A stretch of 64,000 nucleotides of DNA from CAIYPG01 sp903864555 (lineage in GTDB: Bacteria; Pseudomonadota; Gammaproteobacteria; Burkholderiales; SG8-39), in the NCBI GenBank assembly GCA_947474715.1, contig CANJJT010000010.1:1-64000 (forward strand), given 5' to 3'. Numbering within the stretch: position 1 is the stretch's first letter; every line of letters begins with the position of its first letter. Positions 34,201 through 45,797 of this stretch are shown in pieces. Under the pieces are notes generated by a model. It saw nothing but the letters and a program-made list of their open reading frames with translations, made no database searches and was not told the DNA's origin. Made by a program: the position numbers and the translations under genes.

Positions 34201-35247
34201 ATGGACATCCTCGACTTGCTGAGATTCGTGATGAAGAACAAGGCCTCGGACTTGCACCTGTCACCCGGCCTGCCCCCCATGATCCGCATTCACGGCAGCA
34301 TCAAGCGCCTCAACCTGCCGTGCATGGATTCCACCGAAGTGCATGACATGATCTACGAGGTCATGAGCGATGGGCAACGCAAGCGGTTCGAGGAATGCCT
34401 GGAATGCGATTTTTCCTTTGCCGTGCCTGATCTTGCGCGTTTCCGCGTCAATGCACTGGTGGAGCAGCGTGGGCCGGGCGCGGTGTTTCGCACCATCCCG
34501 TCGAAGATTCTCGGCCTGGACGATCTGAACGCTCCCAAGGTATTCAAGACGATTGCCGAAAACAGCCGTGGAATGGTGCTGGTGACAGGCCCGACCGGGT
34601 CGGGGAAGTCCACCACGCTTGCCGCCATGGTGAACCATGTCAATGAAAACCTTGAGGGACACATACTCACCATCGAAGACCCCATAGAGTTTGTCCACGA
34701 AAGCAAAAAATCCCTGGTGCGCCAGCGGGAACTGGGGCCGCATACCCTGTCATTTGCCAATGCCCTGCGCGCAGCACTGCGCGAGGACCCCGACGTGATA
34801 ATGGTGGGTGAAATGCGCGACCTGGACACCATCCGGCTGGCCCTTTCTGCGGCCGAAACCGGTCACCTCGTATTCGGCACCCTGCACACCAATTCGGCGG
34901 CCAAGACCATAGATCGCATCATCGATGTGTTCCCGGCGGCGGAGAAGGAGAACATCCGGACCATGCTGTCCGAATCGTTGCAGGCAGTCATCTGCCAGGC
35001 CCTGCTCAAGACCAAGGATGGCACTGGGCGTGTGGCCGCGCACGAGATCATGGTGTGCAACTCTGCCATCCGCAACAACATCAGGGAAAACAAGATCGCC
35101 CAGATCACCGGCATGCTGCCCACGCAGAGAAATATCGGCAATCAGACCCTGGACCAGTGCCTGCAGGACCTGGCGAAACGCAACATCGTTTCCATCGAGG
35201 AAGCCCGCTTCAAGGCCATCAACAAGGAATTGTTTGGCCCGGGGTAG
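34201..35247 (+). CDS. pilT: Type IV pilus retraction ATPase PilT
   Basis: Hexameric cytosolic motor that depolymerises type IV pili for twitching. 348 residues from ATG 34201 with AGGGAGG upstream. N-terminal KNKASDLHLSPGLPPMIRIHG, Walker A GPTGSGKSTT (about residue 130), Asp box TIEDPIEFVH, Walker B VGEMRDLDTIRLALSAAETG and His box GTLHTNSAAKTIDRI. Closer to PilT than PilU by the N-terminus and length. No pilU or other pilus gene adjoins it, so it is an isolated copy here. Confidence 0.92.
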   Translation: MDILDLLRFVMKNKASDLHLSPGLPPMIRIHGSIKRLNLPCMDSTEVHDMIYEVMSDGQRKRFEECLECDFSFAVPDLARFRVNALVEQRGPGAVFRTIPSKILGLDDLNAPKVFKTIAENSRGMVLVTGPTGSGKSTTLAAMVNHVNENLEGHILTIEDPIEFVHESKKSLVRQRELGPHTLSFANALRAALREDPDVIMVGEMRDLDTIRLALSAAETGHLVFGTLHTNSAAKTIDRIIDVFPAAEKENIRTMLSESLQAVICQALLKTKDGTGRVAAHEIMVCNSAIRNNIRENKIAQITGMLPTQRNIGNQTLDQCLQDLAKRNIVSIEEARFKAINKELFGPG

Positions 35248-35411
35248 TGTCCGAAGTCGGGATCAGGTCCTGGTACACAGTCATATTCACCGAACAAACG
35301 ATTCAGGACACAGGCTGGGCAGGACGGGCAGGCCATTTGGCAGGGCCTGTGCCGCACCCGACACCCATGTACGATAAGCCCCTCAACGATTAGGCAGAAA
35401 GCCCCGCCCCC

Positions 35412-36431
35412 ATGATCCCCTTCTCCGTCCTCGACCTCTGCCCCATCGCCGAAGGCAGCACGGCAGCCCAGGCATTCAGGAATTCGCTGGAGCTCGCCCA
35501 GTTGGCCGAGCGGCTGGACTACAAGCGCTTCTGGCTGGCCGAGCACCACTCGCTGCCAGGGGTGGCCTGCGCCGCGACCTCGGTGCTGATCGCCCACATC
35601 GGCGCGGGCACCAAATCCATCCGCATCGGCTCAGGCGGCATCATGCTGCCCAACCATGCGCCCATGGTTATCGCCGAACAGTTCGGCACGCTCGAATCGC
35701 TCTACCCGGGCCGCATCGACCTCGGCCTGGGGCGCGCACCGGGATCGGACCAGGCCACCTCGCAGGCGCTGCGCCGTCCGCCCACCGCGGGCGATGATTT
35801 CCCGCAGGAAGTGGCCGAGCTGCTGCACTGGTTTGCACCAGAGCGCGAAGGCCAGCGCGTGGTGGCGGTGCCCGGGGCCGGCCTGAAGATCCCGTTCTGG
35901 ATCCTCGGCTCCTCCACCTGGGGGGCGCAGTTCGCTGCGGTAAACGGCTTTCCCTATGCCTTCGCCTCGCACTTCGCGCCGCAGCAGATGATGGAAGCAC
36001 TGCACCTGTACCGCACCCTGTTCCAGCCCTCGGAATGGCTGGACAAGCCTTACGCCATGCTGGGCATCAACATCGTGGTGGCGCCCAGCGACGAGGAAGC
36101 GCAACTGCTATACACCTCGCGGCTGCAGTCGACGCTCGCCAACCGCACCGGCCAGCGCAGCACGCTGCGCCCACCCGATGCGGAATTCGAGACGCGCCAC
36201 GGCGCGCGTGGCCGCCACATCATGGACGAACTCGCCCCCGGCTCCATCGTCGGCTCACCAGCCACCGTGAAGGCCGGCCTCAAGGCCTTCATCGACAAGA
36301 CCAAGGCGGACGAACTCATCATCACCGCGGCGCTGTTCGAGCAGGCCAAGCGCCTGCGCTCCTATGAAATGGTGGCGCAGGTCAGACAGGAACTGGAAGC
36401 TGAAGGCTGGGCAGCCAGCGTCGCGGCCTGA
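35412..36431 (+). CDS. Luciferase-like flavin-dependent monooxygenase (LLM class, YhbW-like)
   Basis: 339-residue TIM-barrel flavoprotein. N-terminal SVLDLCPIAEGSTAAQAF, then RFWLAEHHSLPGVACAA, GSGGIMLPNHAPMVIAEQF and LYPGRIDLGLGRAPGSD, the pattern of the YhbW/LuxA-like group. It should use reduced FMN; the substrate is unknown. It is convergent with glk. No ribosome site of note precedes ATG 35412. Confidence 0.88.
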   Translation: MIPFSVLDLCPIAEGSTAAQAFRNSLELAQLAERLDYKRFWLAEHHSLPGVACAATSVLIAHIGAGTKSIRIGSGGIMLPNHAPMVIAEQFGTLESLYPGRIDLGLGRAPGSDQATSQALRRPPTAGDDFPQEVAELLHWFAPEREGQRVVAVPGAGLKIPFWILGSSTWGAQFAAVNGFPYAFASHFAPQQMMEALHLYRTLFQPSEWLDKPYAMLGINIVVAPSDEEAQLLYTSRLQSTLANRTGQRSTLRPPDAEFETRHGARGRHIMDELAPGSIVGSPATVKAGLKAFIDKTKADELIITAALFEQAKRLRSYEMVAQVRQELEAEGWAASVAA

Positions 36432-36483
36432 GGCGGCCGGCCGGAAAACCGCAGAGACAGCAGCAGGGACAAGCAGCAATAGG

Positions 36484-36505
36484 GCCGGCACTCTGACGTG
36501 CCGGC
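36484..36505. terminator. Hairpin between convergent LLM and glk genes
   Basis: GCCGGCAC-TCTGAC-GTGCCGGC, eight perfect pairs. It ends at the glk stop and lies 52 bases after the LLM stop. No T tract on either side, so it is a possible bidirectional but imperfect terminator. Confidence 0.4.
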
Positions 36506-37479
36506 TATCCGCGCAAGCTCTGCGCCGCCAGCCAGACCGCGCCCAGCACGCCCAGGCGGGTATTGGTCACCACGGACACCGGCATTTTGCGCAGCGCCTC
36601 GACATGTGCACCGGGCGCGGTGAAGGCGGCCATGAAGCCGCCTTGTATCAGACGCGCCAGGATACGGGGGGCGATGCCACCCGCGATATAGACGCCACCA
36701 CGTGGCAGCACGGCCAGCGCCAGATTGCGCGCAGCCCCACCGTAGCACTCGATGAACAGATCCAGCGCGCGCAGGCAGTGCGGCTCACCATCCACCAAAG
36801 CGGCTTGGACGATGGCCGCAGGCGAAAGGGCGGCCGTGGGCAGTCCCTCCCGGTGCAGCAGATGCCGGTGGATGCTCGCCAAGCCGGGGCCGGACACCAC
36901 GTCCTCGACGATCACCCGGCCCTGCAGGTCCAGCAGATCGCGCCACAAATCACCCTGCGCAGCAGTGCCCGGCGCAAAGCCGGCATGTCCGCCCTCCCCG
37001 GCGATCACCTGATAGTCATCACCAACCCGGATCAGATGCGCCACGCCCAGCCCCGTGCCGGCGCCCAGCACCAGCCGCGGCGCACCCGGCAGCGGCTCGC
37101 CCGCCTGCAGCACGACCTGGTCGCCGGCCTGCAGCAAAGCCACGCCGCTGGCGGCGGCAGCAAAATCGTTGACCACCTGCACATGGGGAATACCGAATTC
37201 CGCGCTGATGGCCGCGCCGTCCACCAGCCAGGGCAGGTTGGTCAGCTGCGCGCGATTGCCGGACACCGGCCCGGCCACGCCGAAACAGGCGCCGTCAATG
37301 CATGCCGGCAAGAGCGCGCGCGCGCGGCATTCCGCGAGGAAGTGGCGCAACACCGATTGCAGGTCAGGATGGTCGAGCGCTGCATGACGCGCAGCATGCG
37401 CCGGTTGCCAAAGGCCGTCGCGCAGGGTGCCGATCTCCAGCAGCGACTTGGTGCCGCCGACATCACCGACAAGAATCAT
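36505..37479 (-). CDS. glk: Glucokinase (ROK-independent Glk family)
   Basis: Phosphorylates glucose to glucose-6-phosphate. 324 residues from ATG 37479; an in-frame ATG at 37539 would add 20 residues without similarity. The phosphate-1 motif is GDVGGTKSLLEIG at the N-terminus; GVAGPV, LVLGAGTGLGVAHLI and the EGGHAGFAP motif with the glucose-binding Glu-Gly-Gly-His follow. It adjoins glgC divergently, linking free glucose released by glycogen breakdown to central metabolism. Confidence 0.9.
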   Translation of the reverse strand: MILVGDVGGTKSLLEIGTLRDGLWQPAHAARHAALDHPDLQSVLRHFLAECRARALLPACIDGACFGVAGPVSGNRAQLTNLPWLVDGAAISAEFGIPHVQVVNDFAAAASGVALLQAGDQVVLQAGEPLPGAPRLVLGAGTGLGVAHLIRVGDDYQVIAGEGGHAGFAPGTAAQGDLWRDLLDLQGRVIVEDVVSGPGLASIHRHLLHREGLPTAALSPAAIVQAALVDGEPHCLRALDLFIECYGGAARNLALAVLPRGGVYIAGGIAPRILARLIQGGFMAAFTAPGAHVEALRKMPVSVVTNTRLGVLGAVWLAAQSLRG

Positions 37480-37732
37480 GTTCGCTGGCTTCAATGGGGC
37501 GTTGCGGACCGGAGTACGGTGGCTTGAATGAAGGACCATGCTGAGCCTAACATGAAGGCAACAGGCCATCACCGGCGGCAGGCATGACAAAGCGGCCGTC
37601 TGGCGCATCCGAACCACCGTTTGTCGCTGCTCCGGACCGCGTGGCCTCCGGAGCGCATGGCTATGGCATGATGGAAAGCATGAGCCCTTCCTGCATCAGT
37701 CTGCAGGAACGCGCTCCTCCCACAATCGGCAA

Positions 37733-39010
37733 ATGGACACCACCATGCGTAAAGACATCGTGAACCAGCAGAGACTGCCCAAGAACTGCTTTGCGATGGT
37801 GCTGGCCGGCGGGCGCGGCAGCCGGCTCAAGCAGCTCACCGACCGGCGCGCCAAGCCGGCGGTCTACTTCGGCGGCAAGTTCCGCATCGTCGATTTCGCC
37901 CTGTCCAACTGCCTCAATTCGGGGGTGCGCAGGATCGGCATGGCCACGCAATACAAATCTCACAGCCTGCTGCGCCACCTGCAGCGGGGCTGGTCGTTCA
38001 TGAAGAGCGAGTTGAACGAACACATCGACCTGCTCCCGGCGCAGCAGCGCATCTCGGAGGAATCCTGGTATCGCGGCACCGCCGATGCGGTGTTCCAGAA
38101 CCTGGACATCATCCGCGACGACCACCCGGAGTACATCCTGATCCTGGCCGGTGACCACGTGTACAAGATGGACTACTCGCTGATGCTGCTCGACCACGTC
38201 GAGAAGGGCGCTCAGTGCACCGTGGCCTGCATCGAGGTGCCGATCAAGGATGCCGGCAGCTTCGGCGTGATGGCGGTCAATGGCTCCAGCCGCATCACCG
38301 ATTTCCAGGAGAAGCCGGCCCATCCGCCGGCCATGCCGGGACGGCCCGACATGGCCCTGGCCAGCATGGGCGTCTATGTGTTCAACGCCGCCTACCTTTA
38401 TCAATCACTCGCGCGCGACATGGCCGACCCGGGCTCGAGCCACGATTTCGGCAAGGACATCATTCCGCAGGCGGTGCGCGAAGGCGTGGCAGCCGCCCAC
38501 CACTTTGCCGACAGCTGCGTCACCACGGACAATGCCAGCGAGCCCTACTGGCGTGATGTTGGCACCATCGATGCCTACTGGGAGGCCAACATAGACCTCA
38601 CGGCAGTCGAACCCAAGCTGGACATGTATGACACACGCTGGCCCATCTGGACCCATCAGGAACAACTGCCCCCGGCCAAGTTCGTCTTCAACCGCGACGA
38701 CCGGCGCGGCATGGCCGTGGATTCGCTGGTGTCCGGCGGTTGCATCGTCTCCGGCTCGCACATTGAGCGATCGCTGCTGTTTTCACGCTGCCGCATCAAT
38801 TCCTACTGCCAGCTGAGCGAGTCCATCCTGCTGCCCGGTGTCCAGGTCGGACGTCATTCACGCCTGACCAAGGCGGTGATCGACCGGGGATGCATCATCC
38901 CGCAGGGCATGGTCATCGGCGAAGACCCCGTCGAGGATGCGCGGCGCTTCGAACGCACGGAAAACGGCGTCACCCTGGTGACCCAGGATATGCTCGACCG
39001 GCTGGCCTGA
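37733..39010 (+). CDS. glgC: Glucose-1-phosphate adenylyltransferase
   Basis: Makes ADP-glucose, the committed step of glycogen synthesis. 425 residues. N-terminal MVLAGGRGSRLKQLTDRRAK nucleotidyltransferase motif, FGGKFRIVDFALSNC, ILAGDHVYKMDY, ITDFQEKPA and YWRDVGTIDAYWEANIDL. The C-terminal left-handed beta-helix carries allosteric contacts. ATG 37733 or 37745 could be the start. The last seven codons and the stop are tandemly duplicated just downstream. Only glg gene on the plus strand; convergent with malQ. Confidence 0.95.
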   Translation: MDTTMRKDIVNQQRLPKNCFAMVLAGGRGSRLKQLTDRRAKPAVYFGGKFRIVDFALSNCLNSGVRRIGMATQYKSHSLLRHLQRGWSFMKSELNEHIDLLPAQQRISEESWYRGTADAVFQNLDIIRDDHPEYILILAGDHVYKMDYSLMLLDHVEKGAQCTVACIEVPIKDAGSFGVMAVNGSSRITDFQEKPAHPPAMPGRPDMALASMGVYVFNAAYLYQSLARDMADPGSSHDFGKDIIPQAVREGVAAAHHFADSCVTTDNASEPYWRDVGTIDAYWEANIDLTAVEPKLDMYDTRWPIWTHQEQLPPAKFVFNRDDRRGMAVDSLVSGGCIVSGSHIERSLLFSRCRINSYCQLSESILLPGVQVGRHSRLTKAVIDRGCIIPQGMVIGEDPVEDARRFERTENGVTLVTQDMLDRLA

Positions 39011-39055
39011 GGGCTCGACCGGCTGGCCTGAGGGGCTCGACTGGCTCGGCTAAGG
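38992..39055 (+). repeat. Three 21-bp tandem units at the 3' end of glgC
   Basis: The unit GCTCGACCGGCTGGCCTGAGG (21 bases) begins at 38992 and 39013, and a diverged third copy begins at 39035 (GCTCGACTGGCTCGGCTAAGG). The first unit encodes the LDRLA end of GlgC with its TGA; each further unit carries its own stop (TGA, TAA). The first two are 21 bases apart, the third is offset by one extra base. Confidence 0.85.
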
Positions 39056-39083
39056 CGGCACGAACGGGACAGTCGCCCCCCGC

Positions 39084-41257
39084 TCAGGCGCGTCCGGCTT
39101 CGCGCATCACCGTGGCAAGCCTGGCCCAGCGCGGGTCGCTCAGAATATCCTCCAGAGGCAGCGACAGCTTGCGCCGCCAGTTCGGGTACTCCCGGTAGGT
39201 GCCGGGCACGTTCACCGGCTCCATTTCACCGATCAGGTCATCCAGCTGCACCACGGCCAGCATGGAGCGGGTGCGCGCGACCGCCGCATGCAGACTGTCC
39301 ACGACCGCGCCGGGTTCCTGCGGATCCACCGGTGACAAGCCGCATTCACCCAGCAGGCGCAGCATGCCATTGCGCTCCGCCCGGCGACGCGCGGCATCTT
39401 CATCACGCTGCTGCTGCGGATCGGCGCCGGCAAACAGGCCGAGTTGCGCGCGGCGCTCGATGTCTCCGCCCGTCCAGAATTCGCTCATGGTGGGCATGTC
39501 GTGCGTGGCCACGGTGGCCAGCGACTGCGGCGGATACTCCTCTGGCAGACAGAAGCGGCCATCGGTCTGCCAGTACCGCTCAAAGACCAGCACGCGATAG
39601 GACAGCAGGCCCAGCGCATGCAGGCGCGGCCGCAGCCCATCGGGCACCGAGCCCAGATCCTCACCGATCACCATGCAGCGATGGCGCACGCTCTCCAGCG
39701 CGAGGATGGTGGTAAGTGCCTCGAAGGCGTTGCGCACATAGCCGCCATCGGCTCCGCTCATGCCCTGCGGTATCCAGAACAAGCGCATCAAGGCCATCAC
39801 GTGATCGATGCGCAGCGCGCCTGCGTCCTGCATGTTGGCCGCCAGCAGGTCGCGAAAGGCGGCGTAGCCCTGGCGTGCCAGCGCCTGCGGATTCCACGGC
39901 GGCAGCCCCCAGGACTGGCCCTGCCGGTTGAGCATGTCCGGCGGCGCACCCACACTGATGCCGTGTGCAAACAGGTCCTGCCCGCCCCAGGTCTCGGCGC
40001 TGTCGCTGGCCGCACCCACCGCGAGGTCGCGGTACAGGCCGATGGCCATGCCGGCGGAGGCGGCCGCCTGTGCCGCGCGGTGCAGTTGCTGCGAGGCCAC
40101 CCACTGCAGCCAGGCCTGAAAGCCGATGGCTTCGGCCGCTTCGCTGCGGAAGCGCTGCATCTGGGCCGAGGCAGGATCTCGCCAGGCCTGAGGCCACCCC
40201 TGCCAGGCCTCGGTCCGGCCGGTGGTGCGCTGCAGATGCAAGCGCAGCGCTTCGAATTCGGCGAAGCGTGCCAGCGCTTCGCCGCCGGCCTGCCTGAACT
40301 CGTCGAAGGCGCGAACATTTGTATTGGCGTGGACTGAGGCAGGATCGGCGGCCGACTGCCTGAACCCGTGGTACAGCTGCTGCAGTACCGGCAACTTGAG
40401 TGCGGTGACTGCGGCGTAATCCACCAGGCGCGACTCGCGTGCGGCTGCCAGGCTCGCCTGGAATCCGGGATCGGCCACCACAGCCGCGGCCCCGGCACAG
40501 TCGGCGTAGCCCTCGACGGCGGCAACATCGATGTACAACGGATCGAGGAATAGCCGCGAGGAAGGCGCGTAGGGACTTGCCTCATCCGGGGCCACCAGAT
40601 GCCGCGCATGCAGCGGGTTGAGGCCGATGAAGGCCGCGCCTGCCTGCCCGACCGACTGCGCCAGCACGGCCAGATCGCCGAAATCCCCCATGCCCCAGTT
40701 GCGCGCCGAGCGCAGGGTGTAGAGCTGTACGCTCAGACCCCAGCAGCGCCCGCCCTGTTGCAAGTGCTGCGGCAAATGGCATTGCGCCGGACCGATGATG
40801 AGCGTGCTGTGACTGCCCAGCGTGGGCAGCACGAACTGGTGGTAACCCTCGGGAAAACCTTCGGGCAGGGTCAGGCTGAAGCGGGCATAGTGCAGTCCCG
40901 CCACCGTTCGCTCGGCCAGTTGCGGCAGCCCGGAGGCGACAAACCCGCCGGCCAGCCGGCCACCGTCTTCCAGCCGCACCTCAAAGGGGATGGACTCCTC
41001 ACGTCGTGACTGCGGCAGCGCCACCGCCATCGAGAGGGGTGCACCAACCCGCAACACCACGGCGGGCGCCAGCGGACTGAGGAAAGCCGCATCGAGCAGC
41101 GCTTCGTGCTGTGCAGCGGCATCGCCCGCGGCATCGAAGCCCAGTGCGCCCAGCAGCGCGGCGGCAGTGTGCCCGCCCAGCTCGCGACGCACCCCCAGGC
41201 CATCCCAATAGACCTCCTCGATACCGGCTTCGCGGGCCAGGCGCAGAAGGGATGCGT

Positions 41258-41261
<4 letters not shown>
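39084..41261 (-). CDS. malQ: 4-alpha-glucanotransferase (amylomaltase)
   Basis: Disproportionates maltodextrins, releasing glucose and longer chains. 725 residues, GH77. An N-terminal extension of about 150 residues precedes the barrel. Motifs: WGLSVQLYTLRSARNWGMGD, ASPYAPSSRLFLDPLYID, ALRIDHVMALMRLFWIP (nucleophile Asp), GEDLGSVPDGLR (acid/base Glu) and THDMPTMSEFW. Its ATG overlaps the glgX stop (ATGA), so the pair is translationally coupled. Last gene of the minus-strand glycogen operon. Confidence 0.93.
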
Positions 41262-43425
<2,164 letters not shown>

Positions 43426-43429
<4 letters not shown>

Positions 43430-45600
43430 GCAGGCTTCCACGCAAACATCACGCAGGCCAGCGGCGGCAGTGTCACGGCAATCGACTGGGCGCGACCGTG
43501 GCAGGGTGCCGCGACGGCATCCACGCCGCCGCCATTGCCCATGTTGGAGCCGCCATAGCAGGCGGCATCGGTGTTGATGATTTCCTCGTAGCGGCCCAGG
43601 CGGGGCACGCCGATGCGATAGACGCTGCGCGGCACCGGCGTGAAGTTGCACACGGTGACCACCAGCGCATCCTCGCCCATGCCGCGACGCAGGAAGGCCA
43701 GCACGCTCTGTTCCCGGTCGGAGAAGTCGATCCACTCGAAACCGCCCGGCTCACAGTCGAGCTCATGCAGCGCGGGCTGCCCGCGATAGGCACGGTTGAG
43801 GTCGCCCACCAGGCGCTGCACGCCCAGGTGCTGGCCGTCGGCGAGCGCGCCCCAGTCGAGCTGGGCGTCGTGGTTCCACTCGTCACGCTGGCCGAATTCG
43901 CAGCCCATGAACAGCAGCTTCTTGCCCGGATGCGCCCACATGAAGCCGAAGTACAGCCGCAGATTGGCGAACTGCTGCCAGCGGTCACCGGGCATGCGCG
44001 AGAGCAGCGAGCCCTTGCCATGCACCACTTCGTCATGCGACAGCGGCAGCACGAAGTTCTCGTTGAAGGCGTAGATGAGACCGAAAGTGAGCTGGTCGTG
44101 GTGATGGCGGCGATGCACCGGGTCGTGCTGCATGTACTCCAGCGTGTCGTGCATCCAGCCCATGTTCCACTTGTAGTGAAAGCCCAGCCCGCCGTCGTGC
44201 ACCGGCCGCGACACCGCCGGCCAGGCAGTGGATTCCTCCGCCACCATGGCGGCCTCGGGAAAGGCGGCGCCCACCCGGGTGTTGGTTTCACGGATGAAGG
44301 CGACGGCCTCGAGGTTCTCCCGCCCTCCTCGGGCATTGGGCACCCACTCGCCCTCGCGACGGCTGTAGTCCAGGTACAGCATGGAAGCCACCGCATCCAC
44401 GCGCAGCCCTGCCACGCCGTAACGCTCCAGCCAGAACAGGGCATTGGCGGTCAGGAAGTTGCACACCTCGTGCCGGCCATAGTTGTAGATGAGGGTGTCC
44501 CAGTCCGGGTGCCAGCCCTGGCGCGGATCGGCATGCTCGTACAGGCAGGTGCCGTCGAAGCGTGCCAGCGCATGCGCATCGGCCGGGAAATGCCCCGGCA
44601 CCCAGTCCAGCAGCACACCGATACCCGCCTCATGGAAGCGTTGCACCAGCACTGCAAACTGCGCCGGCGACCCATGGCGCGCGGTGGGGGCATACAGGCC
44701 GGTGGTCTGATAGCCCCAGGAGCCGTCGAAGGGATGCTCCATCACCGGCATGAATTCCACGTGCGTGAATCCGGTCTGCTGCACATAGGGCAGCAACTGA
44801 TCGGCCATTTCCGACCAGTCCAGCAGGCGGCCATCGGCACCGCGGCGCCAGGAACCGGCATGCACTTCGTAGATGGACACCGGGCGGTTGCGCGCCGCCG
44901 AGGGCAGGGCAGCGGTGGCCCGCGCACTGCTATCGGGCTCGGTGCACAGCACCGATGCCGTGGCCGGGCGCAGCTCGGCGGCAAAGGCAAAGGGGTCGGC
45001 CTTCAGGGGCAGCAACTGGCCGGCGGCATCGCGGATCTCGAACTTGTAGCAGGCGCCCGTCTCGATGCCGGGCAGGAACAACTCCCACACACCGCATTCA
45101 CGGCGCAGGCGCATCGGATGGCGCCGCCCGTCCCAGTGGTTGAAGTCGCCCACCAGGGCCACGCGCTGGGCGCCGGGCGCCCATACCGCAAAGGAGAATC
45201 CAGGCACGCCCTCCATCATAGCCGGGTGCGCGCCCAGCTTTTCGTACAGGCGCTGGTGGCGGCCCTCGGCCAGCAACCAGACATCGGTTTCGCCCAGCAC
45301 CTGGCCGAAACGATAAGGGTCTTCGATGTCCAGCACCACCTCGCCCCAGGTCACGCGCAGGCGATAGTGGAAGCGTTTGCGCCGGCGCGGGATGCGGCCC
45401 TCGAACACGCCATCGGCATGCACGCGCTGCAAGGGGCCGACTAAACGGCCGCTGGTCGCATCGATCACGGCCACGGCCGTGGCATCGGGCTGCACCGAGC
45501 GCACCCACAGGGCACCTTCGATTTCGTGCAGGCCCAGCACGGCAAAGGGGTCGGCGTGACGGGCGGCCGCCAGGACCACAATGACTTCAGGACTGAGCAT
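43426..45600 (-). CDS. glgB: 1,4-alpha-glucan branching enzyme
   Basis: Introduces alpha-1,6 branches into glycogen. 724 residues from ATG 45600; an in-frame GTG at 45606 is equally possible since neither has a clear ribosome site. Two N-terminal CBM48/N-domains (HADPFAVLGLHE and AVWAPGAQRVALVGDFNHWDG) precede the GH13 barrel: VLLDWVPGHFPAD, GLRVDAVASMLYLDYSR (nucleophile Asp), AEESTAWPAV (Glu) and LPLSHDEVVHG (His-Asp). The stop overlaps glgX. Confidence 0.95.
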
Positions 45601-45651
45601 GGGCACAGGGTAACAGCGCTATGTGACGCCAGTTAGCAGGGTGTTGAATAA

Positions 45652-45668
45652 GGGGGACACGATCCCCC
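45652..45668. other. Short inverted repeat between glgP and glgB
   Basis: GGGGGA-CACGA-TCCCCC lies in the 197-base glgP-glgB spacer, about 50 bases before the glgB start. It resembles the inverted repeat at 11048-11069 in its GGGGACAC/ATCCCC core. It could limit read-through from glgP; no T tract. Confidence 0.35.
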
Positions 45669-45797
45669 GTGCCTCCTTGAATCGGGGCTATTGAAAATCG
45701 CATCCCCATGAAACCTGTGTGCATGATTTGAACAAGGACCGTCCAGAAATCGATTATCAACCGCCTGTCAAGCTTACGCCTGGATACTCCTGCGGCA

